DNA of 64,000 nt from JAVVWB01 sp036652335 (GTDB lineage: Bacteria; Synergistota; Synergistia; Synergistales; Synergistaceae), in the NCBI GenBank assembly GCA_036652335.1, contig JAVVWB010000010.1:1-64000 (forward strand). Reading direction: 5' to 3'. Numbering within the stretch: the first letter of the stretch is position 1; every line of letters begins with the position of its first letter. The notes beneath the pieces are model-generated. The model had not been told where the DNA came from and did no database searches. It saw nothing but the letters and a program-made list of their open reading frames with translations. The translations under genes were made by a program, and so were the position numbers. This document shows positions 54,154-62,355 of this stretch, piece after piece.

Positions 54154-54351
54154 ATGACAGAAATTAAAATCAAAGTTCCTGATATGACATGCGCTCACTG
54201 TGAAAAAAGGATAAGAGATGCCTTTGCAAATGAAAAAGTCGAAGTATTTTCTCTTGATTTAAAAACAAAAGAAATAATTGTAAAAACAGATAAATCATCA
54301 GAAAAAATAATTGAAATCTTGGACGAAGCAGGCTACGACGCAAAAATATAA
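54154..54351 (+). CDS. small heavy-metal-associated protein (CopZ-like chaperone)
   Basis: 65 residues, a single HMA domain with Cys pair in 'DMTCAHCEKRIRDAF' (about 10-24). It probably delivers Cu(I) to the P-ATPase 22 bases upstream. Confidence 0.88.
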   Translation: MTEIKIKVPDMTCAHCEKRIRDAFANEKVEVFSLDLKTKEIIVKTDKSSEKIIEILDEAGYDAKI

Positions 54352-54422
54352 CAATATGTAAAAGATACTATAAAAAAGAGTGCTTACCCTACTAACCAGT
54401 AGATTAGATTTACTCAAAAAAA

Positions 54423-54467
54423 ATAAGGGGCACCAAAACGTATTTTATACGTTTTGGTGCCCCTTAT
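54423..54467. terminator. bidirectional terminator between chaperone and NicO genes
   Basis: Perfect 21-base arms around TTT (core GGGGCACCAAAACG). It separates convergent genes. Confidence 0.92.
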
Positions 54468-54506
54468 AAGTTTTACAAAGTTAATAGTTGGTAATCCGTT
54501 GTGACA

Positions 54507-55364
54507 CTAAATAAGTGAAAGAGCCATAACAAATCCGATAAGTGCTATAACAACTGCCGATATTAGTTCCAGAACAGAGCTTATTTTTTCAACTCCTTCA
54601 GAGAAAAGACATTCAAGCCAGTGAATTATCTTACCTCTACCTAATACTACAGCTACACCGATAAAAGCAACTAAAAGGAACATGCCCATAGAAAGTCCAA
54701 GTACAGCAATTAGTCCTACTAATGGGATACCATTTGTAAATGAGAACGTTATTAAAAATATTGTTATTGGGCAAGGTACAAGGCCTGAGATCACTCCAAG
54801 CATTGCAGGACTAGAGTACTTTGACATAGAACAAGACTTATTGCAGTGATCGTGATGATGTTTGTGATGAGAGACCTCATGAAAGAAAAGAAAAAGTCCC
54901 AGAGACATTATTAAAAGCCCACTTATTCCTACAAGAAATCCTCTTATTTCTATATTAAAAAGTTCTTCCATGCCATTTAGTGCTGTAACAATAAGAAGAG
55001 AGAAAGCTATTGATACGAGCGTATGAACCAAAGACATCATACCAGCAAGTATTACAGCACTAGAGACTTTCTCTTCATGGTTCAAAAAGTATGTAGTAAT
55101 TATTGCTTTACCATGTCCTGGAGCAGCTGAGTGCAGGAAACCATAAAATAGTGCTATTCCCCAAAAGGTAAATAATTTCCACGGAGTGACAGAGGTAGTA
55201 AAATTAGAGACATAACCCCTCATAACATTATCGTAATATTTTATTATTGGTAATATGTTTTCAAGAAAAAAGTATTTTCCGTAACATACGAGTAATGATA
55301 TGGCAACAGTGATTAGTAAAATGTAAAAGGCGTTTCTGATTATTTTGTTTAATATTTTCTTCAT
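54507..55364 (-). CDS. NicO/RcnA-family nickel/cobalt permease
   Basis: 285 residues, about seven helices. 'HSAAPGHGKAIITTYFL' (about 79-95) is the NicO family motif, and a His/Cys-rich loop 'HEVSHHKHHHDHCNKSC' (about 160-178) is a metal-binding segment like that of RcnA/CbtA-type proteins. Import and export members cannot be told apart by sequence alone; next to a cobamide gene and in a cobalamin-rich window, cobalt is the likely ion. No cobalamin riboswitch is visible upstream. Confidence 0.83.
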   Translation of the reverse strand: MKKILNKIIRNAFYILLITVAISLLVCYGKYFFLENILPIIKYYDNVMRGYVSNFTTSVTPWKLFTFWGIALFYGFLHSAAPGHGKAIITTYFLNHEEKVSSAVILAGMMSLVHTLVSIAFSLLIVTALNGMEELFNIEIRGFLVGISGLLIMSLGLFLFFHEVSHHKHHHDHCNKSCSMSKYSSPAMLGVISGLVPCPITIFLITFSFTNGIPLVGLIAVLGLSMGMFLLVAFIGVAVVLGRGKIIHWLECLFSEGVEKISSVLELISAVVIALIGFVMALSLI

Positions 55365-55382
55365 TTGTTTTCCTTCTGCTTT

Positions 55383-56198
55383 CTATCCTATTTTAATTTT
55401 ATAGTTATCACAAAAAGTCCGTAAATCATTTACGGATAAATTGTAGTCATTTTCGAATACTTCCAAAGACATAACTCGTTCTTTACCGTCATTACATCTT
55501 TTTATAAGATCAGTAAGTAATTTCTTGTCAAAATACTCAGTAGAGACATGATCTTCTCCACTTGGATTAACTCCATGTAGATGTATTATTCTGGTATTAG
55601 CCAAATATTTATCCATCATTCCATATGGAGGGTACCCGTAAAGTGTAATATGTCCAATGTCAAAACAAACAGAAATTCCTGCCTTTTGAACAATGTCATA
55701 TACGTATTCATACTTATAGTCCAAAGTCTCAGCACATATTTTCTTTTTATCGTCAACGGCAGATGCCAATCTCACTGTAGAATTATATGTTATTTCTTTC
55801 CATTTTTCCATGTTGTTTGTAGGAGAACTTCCTCTTATCTCTCCTACCAAGTGAAGAACCCAACCGAATGGATTCATAGGTGCAAATAGGTCTATTGTTC
55901 TAAGACATAAATCCTCACACTCAATCCTTGTCTTCATATCGGGAAAGTGGCAAACACCAACAGGGAAGTGTACATTACAAGTCATATCTAGCTCTTCACA
56001 AACATCTTTGAGTTTAGCTACTTCTTCTTTTGTAGGTATATTTGAATATTCAGGAGTTTCAAATAGAACTATCTCCATATCAGTAACATCTTTTGAAAGT
56101 TCACGCAAATTAGTTTCAAATGTACCTGGAATTACCCAAGAAGTACCGCCTACTCGCAATGTATTATTATTAAAGGTTAAGCGATTTTTTTGACTCAT
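55383..56198 (-). CDS. cbiR: CbiR-like cobamide remodelling phosphodiesterase (TIM-barrel, AP-endonuclease-2 superfamily)
   Basis: 271 residues, xylose isomerase-like TIM barrel. Candidate metal ligands are 'CAETLDY' (Glu), 'CFDIGHI' (Asp/His), 'IIHLHGV' (His) and 'MSLEVFEND' (Glu). CbiR from Akkermansia muciniphila, of this superfamily, cuts the phosphoester of the nucleotide loop so cobamides can be rebuilt with another lower ligand. I assign the name on similarity of layout and on context (NicO, corrinoid uptake); a sugar isomerase is the alternative. ATG 56198 with GAGG upstream sets the start. Confidence 0.62.
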   Translation of the reverse strand: MSQKNRLTFNNNTLRVGGTSWVIPGTFETNLRELSKDVTDMEIVLFETPEYSNIPTKEEVAKLKDVCEELDMTCNVHFPVGVCHFPDMKTRIECEDLCLRTIDLFAPMNPFGWVLHLVGEIRGSSPTNNMEKWKEITYNSTVRLASAVDDKKKICAETLDYKYEYVYDIVQKAGISVCFDIGHITLYGYPPYGMMDKYLANTRIIHLHGVNPSGEDHVSTEYFDKKLLTDLIKRCNDGKERVMSLEVFENDYNLSVNDLRTFCDNYKIKIG

Positions 56199-56309
56199 TG
56201 TATGTTCCTCTTTCATATTTTTTATTCCTTAATTATATATCTATTTCGTGGTATTATGAGGTACTGGTTGTGTCATTTATTTATTTTTGTCTTTTTGGGA
56301 GCTATTATT

Positions 56310-57029
56310 ATGGACTTAGAAAGGTATTCTGTTATTAGCGAAAAAAATCCAAGAGAGATTGTACTTTTACGTGGCCATGGTTGTAGGTGGAAAAAGTGCT
56401 CTTTCTGTGACTATCATTTAGACTTCTCTTTAGACCAGAGTCAAAATGATATTCTAAATTCCGAAGTTTTAAATAGCGTCACAGGCATTTATAAAAAATT
56501 AGAGGTAATAAATTCAGGCAGTTTCTCCGATTTATCCAATTGCTGTGTAGAAAAAATTATCAATTTATGCCATAGTAAAAATATAGACACATTACACACA
56601 GAATTCCACTGGATTGAGAGAGATAAAATCCCTTTATATAGGGAGCTACTTGCAAAGAAAAATATTTCTCTTAAAGTTAAAAGTGGCGTAGAAACTTTTG
56701 ACTACGATTTGAGAGAAAATTATTTACATAAGGGTATAAATGAGAAAAATCATGATATAATTGCTTCTTTCTTTAATGAAGCTTGTTTTTTGTTTGGCAT
56801 AGAAAAGCAAACATTTGAGTCAATGACCTACGACATAAACGAGGGTCTTAGACTTTTTGAGCGTATATGTATCAATATTATGTCACCAAACAGCACAAAG
56901 ATAAAACCACACAAAGAAGTAATAGAGATTTTTTTACATGATATTTATCCTCATATAAAGGATAATAAGAGAATCGACATTTTGCTTAATAATTGTGATT
57001 TTGGTATAGGTAATAAAGGAGAGAATTAG
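56310..57029 (+). CDS. radical SAM protein, possible queuine/queuosine salvage lyase
   Basis: 239 residues. The cluster motif is 'CRWKKCSFCD' near residue 27, spaced C-x4-C-x2-C rather than the standard C-x3-C-x2-C. 'VINSGSFSDL' and 'TEFHWIE' follow as beta-barrel strands, and 'KSGVETFDYDLREN' in the middle. It precedes the YhhQ queuosine-precursor transporter by 3 bases. QueL of Clostridioides difficile, a radical SAM queuine lyase, works with such transporters, so this is a candidate. GGGAG before ATG 56310 sets the start. Confidence 0.62.
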   Translation: MDLERYSVISEKNPREIVLLRGHGCRWKKCSFCDYHLDFSLDQSQNDILNSEVLNSVTGIYKKLEVINSGSFSDLSNCCVEKIINLCHSKNIDTLHTEFHWIERDKIPLYRELLAKKNISLKVKSGVETFDYDLRENYLHKGINEKNHDIIASFFNEACFLFGIEKQTFESMTYDINEGLRLFERICINIMSPNSTKIKPHKEVIEIFLHDIYPHIKDNKRIDILLNNCDFGIGNKGEN

Positions 57030-57032
57030 TAT

Positions 57033-57734
57033 ATGACAAATGAATTATTATTAGTTTTAAATCTTGTTTTTGTATATTCATCAGTATTGTTCTTTTATAA
57101 GCTTTTTGGAAAAGTAGGTCTCTTTATATTTACAGTAATAGCCACTATTACTGCAAATATTGAAGCTTTAATTTTGATAAATGCTTTTGGAATGGAGCAA
57201 ACTCTAGGAAATATCCTTTTTGCTTCTACCTTTTTAATTACAGATATTCTAAGTGAGATGCACGGTAAAAAGGATTCTATAACAGCAGTAAGACTTTCTA
57301 TTTGCACATCTGTTGTCTTTATCATACTAACTCAATTCTGGCTTTTCTTCACTCCATCAAATAACGATATCGTTATGGGAAGTATAAGAAATATTTTCTC
57401 TCATACTCCAAGACTTATGTTTTCCAGCTTCATTGTTTACGCCATTTCACAGTATTTTGATGTTTGGGCATATCATAAATGGTGGGATTTCACAAAAGCA
57501 AAATTCCACGATAAAGATAAATTCCTATGGCTTAGAAATAATGGCTCTACTCTAATATCACAATTCATTAACACAGTGCTCTTTACAATTTTTGCTTTTG
57601 GTGGCATTTATGAGATAAAGACTCTGGTCTCAATTATCTTTTCTACCTATTTAATTTATATTGTAACCAGCTTGGCAGACACACCAGTTTTATATATTGC
57701 AAAATATATGACTTCAAAAGAAAAGTCCTTGTAA
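57033..57734 (+). CDS. yhhQ: YhhQ/VUT-family queuosine precursor transporter
   Basis: 233 residues, six helices. 'ITANIEALILINAFGMEQTLGNILFASTFLITDILSEMHGKK' and 'SQYFDVWAYHKWWDFTKAKFHDKDKFLWLRNNGSTLISQFINTVLFTIFAF' are the family's conserved regions. It imports preQ0, preQ1 or queuine across the inner membrane. Confidence 0.9.
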   Translation: MTNELLLVLNLVFVYSSVLFFYKLFGKVGLFIFTVIATITANIEALILINAFGMEQTLGNILFASTFLITDILSEMHGKKDSITAVRLSICTSVVFIILTQFWLFFTPSNNDIVMGSIRNIFSHTPRLMFSSFIVYAISQYFDVWAYHKWWDFTKAKFHDKDKFLWLRNNGSTLISQFINTVLFTIFAFGGIYEIKTLVSIIFSTYLIYIVTSLADTPVLYIAKYMTSKEKSL

Positions 57735-57770
57735 ATTTTCTTAAAAATAAAAAATCAATGAGTTTTACTA

Positions 57771-57817
57771 ATATGTCCCCCTTTCACTGGCTATCCAGCA
57801 GAAGGGGGATATATCAT
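57771..57817. terminator. terminator between yhhQ and tonB
   Basis: Hairpin TCCCCCTT/AAGGGGGA with an inner CTGG/CCAG pair, AT-rich on both flanks; it can serve both convergent genes. Confidence 0.8.
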
Positions 57818-57829
57818 TATAGCTTTATT

Positions 57830-58513
57830 TTATTGTAGTAAAAATGTTATTGGTATCCTTGCTCTTACTTTTACGGGACTTTCAAATCTCCACTGTTCTA
57901 CAGCCCTTACTGCACTTGCATCAAGTCTACCCCAACCTGAAGATTTTTCTATTTCGGTTTTCGTAACTCTACCATTATCTATTGTAACTATTATAGTTAC
58001 AGTTCCCTCTTCTTTGCGTTTTCTTGAAAAGGCCGGATACTCTGGAATTACTTTTCTCGTTACAATCAAAGTCCTTACGTCAACAGGGCCAACACTTTCG
58101 CCGCCGCTATTTCCGCTACCATGACCCTGTGTCCCTTGCCCAGTTTCTCCTGTAGCGTTTCCTACATCAGTTGTAGCAGAGTTAGAAGTTGCTTCAACAA
58201 GTTCTTCTATAGAAGTTTCTGTCGTTTTTGTCGATATATCCGTTGCGACTCTTTTTTCTTCTTTTTTTATTTCTTTTTTCTTTTTCTTTACTATATTTTG
58301 GGGTTGTTTAGGTTTTATTTGTTCCTTTTTGGGCTGTTCAAGCTTTTTACCCTCTTGTTCCTTAGGTTTCGAAGAAGTCATCATTCTAAGAGTAACATTC
58401 ATTATGGGGAGCTCTTTCTCTTTTTCCACTTCAGGATAAAATATGAGTAGTCCCAAATGAAAAACGATGCTTACTATTATTGCAATAGACCAAATCTTTT
58501 TTTCTTGATCCAT
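57830..58513 (-). CDS. tonB: TonB
   Basis: 227 residues. Signal-anchor helix (about 7-27) with His/Ser in 'IVSIVFHLGLLIFY', then a Pro/Lys/Glu-rich periplasm-spanning rod (about 45-95), a Gly-rich linker and a C-terminal TonB domain ('VIPEYPAFSRKRKEEGTVTIIVTIDNGRVTKTEIEKSSGWGRLDASAVRAVEQWRF'). It passes energy from ExbBD to the outer-membrane receptors in this window. Last gene of the riboswitch 5 operon. Confidence 0.95.
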   Translation of the reverse strand: MDQEKKIWSIAIIVSIVFHLGLLIFYPEVEKEKELPIMNVTLRMMTSSKPKEQEGKKLEQPKKEQIKPKQPQNIVKKKKKEIKKEEKRVATDISTKTTETSIEELVEATSNSATTDVGNATGETGQGTQGHGSGNSGGESVGPVDVRTLIVTRKVIPEYPAFSRKRKEEGTVTIIVTIDNGRVTKTEIEKSSGWGRLDASAVRAVEQWRFESPVKVRARIPITFLLQ

Positions 58514-58514
58514 T

Positions 58515-58895
58515 TTATTCTCCGCCTTGCATTAGCAGACCAGCAGAGGTTATTCCTTCTTCTCTAAGAATAGACAAGACTTTTGCCACGACACCGTATG
58601 AAGAGTCCTTGTCACCTGCAACCAAGACTTCTCTCCCTGTATGCTCTTTTGCAAGGCGTCTTACATTCTCTTGTGTTACCTCTTGACCATTCCAGTAGAT
58701 TAAACCATTCTTCTCAACTGTAAGCATAATCGCCTTATCTTGATTTGAGGAAACACCTTTGCCATTTGGCAAATCAACATCTATTTTGCCCTGTATAAAT
58801 GATGTGGTAAGGACAAAGAATATTATGAGCATAAAGAGGACATCTATTAGTGGCGTGATGTCTACGTCTGCACTCCTTCGTTTATTTCTTCTCAT
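58515..58895 (-). CDS. exbD: ExbD biopolymer transport protein
   Basis: 126 residues. 'ADVDITPLIDVLFMLIIFFVLTTSF' holds the transmembrane helix with the proton-path Asp (about 22). It starts inside the end of exbB; ATG 58895 is listed and GTG 58904 is an alternative. Confidence 0.93.
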   Translation of the reverse strand: MRRNKRRSADVDITPLIDVLFMLIIFFVLTTSFIQGKIDVDLPNGKGVSSNQDKAIMLTVEKNGLIYWNGQEVTQENVRRLAKEHTGREVLVAGDKDSSYGVVAKVLSILREEGITSAGLLMQGGE

Positions 58896-59505
58896 TACTT
58901 TCACTTCTTAACAATTGTTCTCTAATTAGAAAATCAGCTGCACGGTTTAATGTTTCTTCTTGATTGTCTATTCTCGATGTTAGTATGCCATGAACAAATA
59001 TAGTAGGAATAGCAACTGTAAGTCCTGCTATTGTAGTAAAGAGTGCTTTCCATATACCACCTGTTACTGCTGTTGAACTTACTTGGCCGCCCAAATGAAG
59101 AGACTGGAACATTTCAGACATTCCAAGTACCGTTCCAAGTAATCCCAATAGAGGTGCAATTTTGCCTATTATTTCAAGTACAAAAAGGTGCTTTTCCCAT
59201 CTGTAAAGCTCTCTTCTAACTTGTTGGTTTAGCAGAAGCTTCATATCTTCTGTATCAGTACTCCAATGATTTATAGCAACAGAGAAAAGCCTGTGCATGG
59301 AACTTTTTTGCTTGTCCAAAAGCTTATGAAGTTCGTTGTCGTTCTTCTCAAAGAGAGCTTTACCTACTTCAACTTCTAACTTTTCAGGATCACATGAAGA
59401 TTGCTTAAAAAACCAGAGTCTCTCTATAACAACAGCAAACGAAACAATAGAGAGTACAAGTATCATCCACATTATGGAACCGCCTACAACAAATGACTCA
59501 ATCAT
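58882..59505 (-). CDS. exbB: ExbB / MotA-TolQ-ExbB proton channel protein
   Basis: 207 residues, three helices. 'LEIIGKIAPLLGLLGTVLGMSEMFQSL' and 'ISKALFTTIAGLTVAIPTIFVH'-type segment (here GIWKALFTTIAGLTVAIP) form the channel. ATG 59505 has AGGGGTG upstream and is chosen over a longer in-frame extension into the permease gene. Confidence 0.94.
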   Translation of the reverse strand: MIESFVVGGSIMWMILVLSIVSFAVVIERLWFFKQSSCDPEKLEVEVGKALFEKNDNELHKLLDKQKSSMHRLFSVAINHWSTDTEDMKLLLNQQVRRELYRWEKHLFVLEIIGKIAPLLGLLGTVLGMSEMFQSLHLGGQVSSTAVTGGIWKALFTTIAGLTVAIPTIFVHGILTSRIDNQEETLNRAADFLIREQLLRSESNEKK

Positions 59506-59522
59506 ATCAACACCCCTATTTA

Positions 59523-60503
59523 TTATCTTTTGCCTTTTACAAGCAAAACTAAGAAAAATATTGACCCCACAAAAGAAGTTAGTATTCCGACAGGTACTTC
59601 TGTTGGAGTCCACATCGTTCTAGCTACAGTGTCACAGAAAACCAAAAAAGAACCTCCGAAGAACAATGAAGTTATTACCAATTTTCTATGGTCTGTACCT
59701 ACAAGTTTTCTGCATATATGAGGAACCATAAGTCCCACAAAACCGATAGGCCCACATACTGAAACAGCAAGTCCCACAGCAAAGGAGACAGAAATAAATA
59801 GAATACGTCTCATTATTTTTACTGAGACCCCCCTACTTGCGGCAATATCTTCTCCACATACAAATAGATTTAATTCCGGACCGTATATATAACCTACTGA
59901 TGCTATGAGTATCAAAGCAGGCAAAGCTATATATAGTTGAGAAAACCCTATCGCTTGAAGCCCACCCATAGACCATCTCATCATTTTGAAAGAGTCAGTA
60001 AAACCACTTCCATATTGCACTATCATATTAAGGCTTCCAAATAGATAGCTCATTGCTATCCCCGCTAAAAGTAGCGTTGCCTCAGACATTCCACCGCGTT
60101 TGAGATTACCTGCTAGGTATATTACAGAGGTCGCAAACATTGCACCAACAAAAGCTGATAGTGATATTCCGGATATTGTGTTTAGAAATGAAAATACTAG
60201 TCCTAACCTTATATAAATGACAGCACCAAAGGCCGCTCCTGTAGACACACCTAACATATCTGGTGAAGCAAGGGGGTTTCTAAACATTGCTTGAAATATA
60301 AGTCCTGACACAGCGAGAGTTGCACCTACAGTCCAACCAAGTAATGTCCTAGGTATTCTCAAATCCCATAATATGTTTAAAAATCCACCATCTGTCGTTT
60401 CAAATATCACAGAAAAAGGTATCTGTTGTGCTCCTAAAAATGGTGCAATTATAAGAACCGCCAATGAGGTAATAATGATAAACGGTATCATTCCTTTTTT
60501 CAT
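59523..60503 (-). CDS. FecCD-type ABC importer permease (BtuC-like)
   Basis: 326 residues, about ten helices. 'VSGLIFQAMFRNPLASPDMLGVSTGAAFGAVIYI' and 'CGPIGFVGLMVPHICRKLVGTDHRKL' are the family motifs. Overlaps the ATPase gene by 4 bases. With riboswitch 5 it is most likely a corrinoid importer and is distinct from the 12.3-kb copy. Confidence 0.92.
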   Translation of the reverse strand: MKKGMIPFIIITSLAVLIIAPFLGAQQIPFSVIFETTDGGFLNILWDLRIPRTLLGWTVGATLAVSGLIFQAMFRNPLASPDMLGVSTGAAFGAVIYIRLGLVFSFLNTISGISLSAFVGAMFATSVIYLAGNLKRGGMSEATLLLAGIAMSYLFGSLNMIVQYGSGFTDSFKMMRWSMGGLQAIGFSQLYIALPALILIASVGYIYGPELNLFVCGEDIAASRGVSVKIMRRILFISVSFAVGLAVSVCGPIGFVGLMVPHICRKLVGTDHRKLVITSLFFGGSFLVFCDTVARTMWTPTEVPVGILTSFVGSIFFLVLLVKGKR

Positions 60504-61297
60504 ACTATCATCCCCCTTGGCACAACATAAGGATATACTTGGTCCTCATTGTCAAATATTTCAAATTCGGTATCAAATATTGTTCTAAGAGTTCCATTTT
60601 CTAGTAATTCTTGAGTTGTTCCGCTCCATTTAAGAGTACCACTTTTCATCGCAAGCACTTCATCCGCACCATGCAATGCCATATTGATATCGTGAGTTAC
60701 CATTATTATGGTTAAACCCTTTTCTTTGTTAATGCTTTCTATTAAGTCCATCATTTCCACTTGATGTTGATAATCGAGAAAACTCGTCGGTTCATCTAGA
60801 AAAAGGATTTCAGTCTCTTGAGCAAGAGCTGCCGCAATCAAGGCCCTTTGACGTTCTCCGCCACTTAGACTGTTTAGCTCTCTTTCAGCAATATCAGTAA
60901 CATTTGCCATTGAAAGTGCGTTCTCTACGATTTCTAAGTCTTTTTTTGTTTCATAACCCAATGTTGTTTGCCATGGATAACGAGACATTTTTGTAAATTC
61001 TCTAACAGTATAAGGCAGAGAGTCAGAGCCTGTTTGATGTACCCACGCAATAAGTTTTGCTACTTCCTTTGCTCTAACAGAAAAGAGGGATTTATTGTTT
61101 AGATAAATTTCTCCCGTTAAGTTCCTTTTATATAACATTCCCAAGGATTTCAGAAGAGAACTCTTTCCTGCTCCATTCGGACCAATGACAGCAAGATACT
61201 TACCCTTTTGCAATGAAAAAGAGATGTGTTTTAATATGTCTTTATCTCCTATTTTCAAAGATAAATCTTTTACTTCAATATAGGTTTCTTGTCCCAT
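60500..61297 (-). CDS. ABC importer ATPase (BtuD/FecE class)
   Basis: 265 residues. Walker A 'GPNGAGKSS' (about 38), Q-loop 'WVHQTGSDSLPYTV', signature 'LSGGERQRALIAAAL', Walker B 'ILFLDEPTSFLDYQHQ' and 'MVTHDIN'. GGAGG precedes the ATG. Confidence 0.94.
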   Translation of the reverse strand: MGQETYIEVKDLSLKIGDKDILKHISFSLQKGKYLAVIGPNGAGKSSLLKSLGMLYKRNLTGEIYLNNKSLFSVRAKEVAKLIAWVHQTGSDSLPYTVREFTKMSRYPWQTTLGYETKKDLEIVENALSMANVTDIAERELNSLSGGERQRALIAAALAQETEILFLDEPTSFLDYQHQVEMMDLIESINKEKGLTIIMVTHDINMALHGADEVLAMKSGTLKWSGTTQELLENGTLRTIFDTEFEIFDNEDQVYPYVVPRGMIV

Positions 61298-62184
61298 GAT
61301 GCCTCCGGATGTATAGCTTTTGCAAAAGCAATTATAGCCGTCCCTACTCTGGGGCCGGGACGTAAAAATATATTTCCCCTCAAAACAACTATTTTATTTT
61401 TCTTTATAGCTTCTACTCTTACACCATTTTTCCACTGTGTAACAACTTCTTTATCAGACATCATTCTTTTTTCGTATTTTGCAGAGTGAATTGATTTGCT
61501 ATCACCTATCATATCTGCGATTACATCAGGATTTATTAACATCAACCCTTCCTGTGAAACTACAGGATATGTAATATTATTTCCTTGCATTGCATTTATG
61601 CCTCCAGATTTTTCTATCATTTCATTATAAAAACTTGTTTTACCGGCAGCATAGAAACTATTTATTTTTTTACCAGAAAGCTCCCTAGATATGCAGACTA
61701 GAACCTTTGGCTTTTTGGATTTTTTCAATTTTTCATATACATATCTCACATCACTATTTATTGAAGCCACTATACGGGTTGCTTCTTTTTCTTTGCCGCA
61801 AACCGATCCAACTTCAAGAATAGATTTACATATATTAGATATGCTATCGTTACGTAACATGACATAAGGTATTTTTAATTGTTTCAGTTGCGGGACAAAT
61901 TGCGAATGCAAATCTTGTATTAAAACCAAATCAACTTTTTTTGCCACAAGATACTCAAAGTTCATGGAGGCAAAACCACCAATTTTTTCTTTTTTAGCTG
62001 CTTCGGGGGGATAATCACAAAAAGTAGTGACAGCCAGAAGATTTTCATCAAGCCCCAAAGCATATATTAGTTCCGTCCCTGTAGGCGTTATTGAAACAAT
62101 CCGCTTAGGTGTTGCAAAAGATTTGTCCGCAAAAAGGAGAAATAAAGCTATTACTAGTAAAGAAAAACAATTTTTCTTTTTCAA
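61270..62184 (-). CDS. btuF: ABC-transporter periplasmic binding protein (BtuF-like)
   Basis: 304 residues. Signal peptide (about 2-21, ending DKSFA), then a BtuF-like fold: 'KRIVSITPTGTELIYALGLDENLLAVTTFCDYPPEA' is the classic BtuF start, 'LVLIQDLHSQFVPQLKQL' and 'LMLINPDVIADM' follow. Start is TTG 62184, with GGAGG seven bases upstream and no Met before the mature part; longer starts run into the riboswitch terminator. It binds corrinoids for the permease encoded downstream. Confidence 0.9.
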   Translation of the reverse strand: MKKKNCFSLLVIALFLLFADKSFATPKRIVSITPTGTELIYALGLDENLLAVTTFCDYPPEAAKKEKIGGFASMNFEYLVAKKVDLVLIQDLHSQFVPQLKQLKIPYVMLRNDSISNICKSILEVGSVCGKEKEATRIVASINSDVRYVYEKLKKSKKPKVLVCISRELSGKKINSFYAAGKTSFYNEMIEKSGGINAMQGNNITYPVVSQEGLMLINPDVIADMIGDSKSIHSAKYEKRMMSDKEVVTQWKNGVRVEAIKKNKIVVLRGNIFLRPGPRVGTAIIAFAKAIHPEASWDKKPILK

Positions 62185-62201
62185 AAATAGGCCTCCAATA
62201 T

Positions 62202-62233
62202 AAAAAAGAGGGAAAGAACATAGTCTCTCCCTC
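62202..62233 (-). terminator. riboswitch 5 terminator
   Basis: Minus strand stem GAGGGA/TCCCTC with 14-base loop and six T, right before the btuF ribosome site. Confidence 0.8.
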
Positions 62234-62248
62234 GTGTTATTCAAAGAT

Positions 62249-62355
62249 GAGAAGAATGCCCGCGCAAACACCTATCGCTTCTTCGGGTAACCTGGCTTCC
62301 CTTTCGGGTTACAGTGGCGGGGCCGCTTCGGCTTCAAACCGAATTCCCCCTCAGA
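62249..62355 (-). promoter_or_regulatory. cobalamin riboswitch 5 (short form)
   Basis: Minus strand: 'GCGGCCCCGCCACTGTAA' core and B12 box 'AGCCAGGTTACC' lie only about 15 bases apart, whereas in the other copies a longer peripheral arm separates them. A GAAGAA/TTCTTC hairpin with loop containing GCGCGGGC follows (probable kissing loop) and then the terminator. Controls btuF-ATPase-permease-exbB-exbD-tonB. Confidence 0.88.

Noticed and set aside
62185..62271. Longer N terminus for the BtuF-like protein
   Set aside because: The upstream in-frame part lies in the riboswitch terminator and ribosome site; the signal peptide starts at the TTG at 62184.
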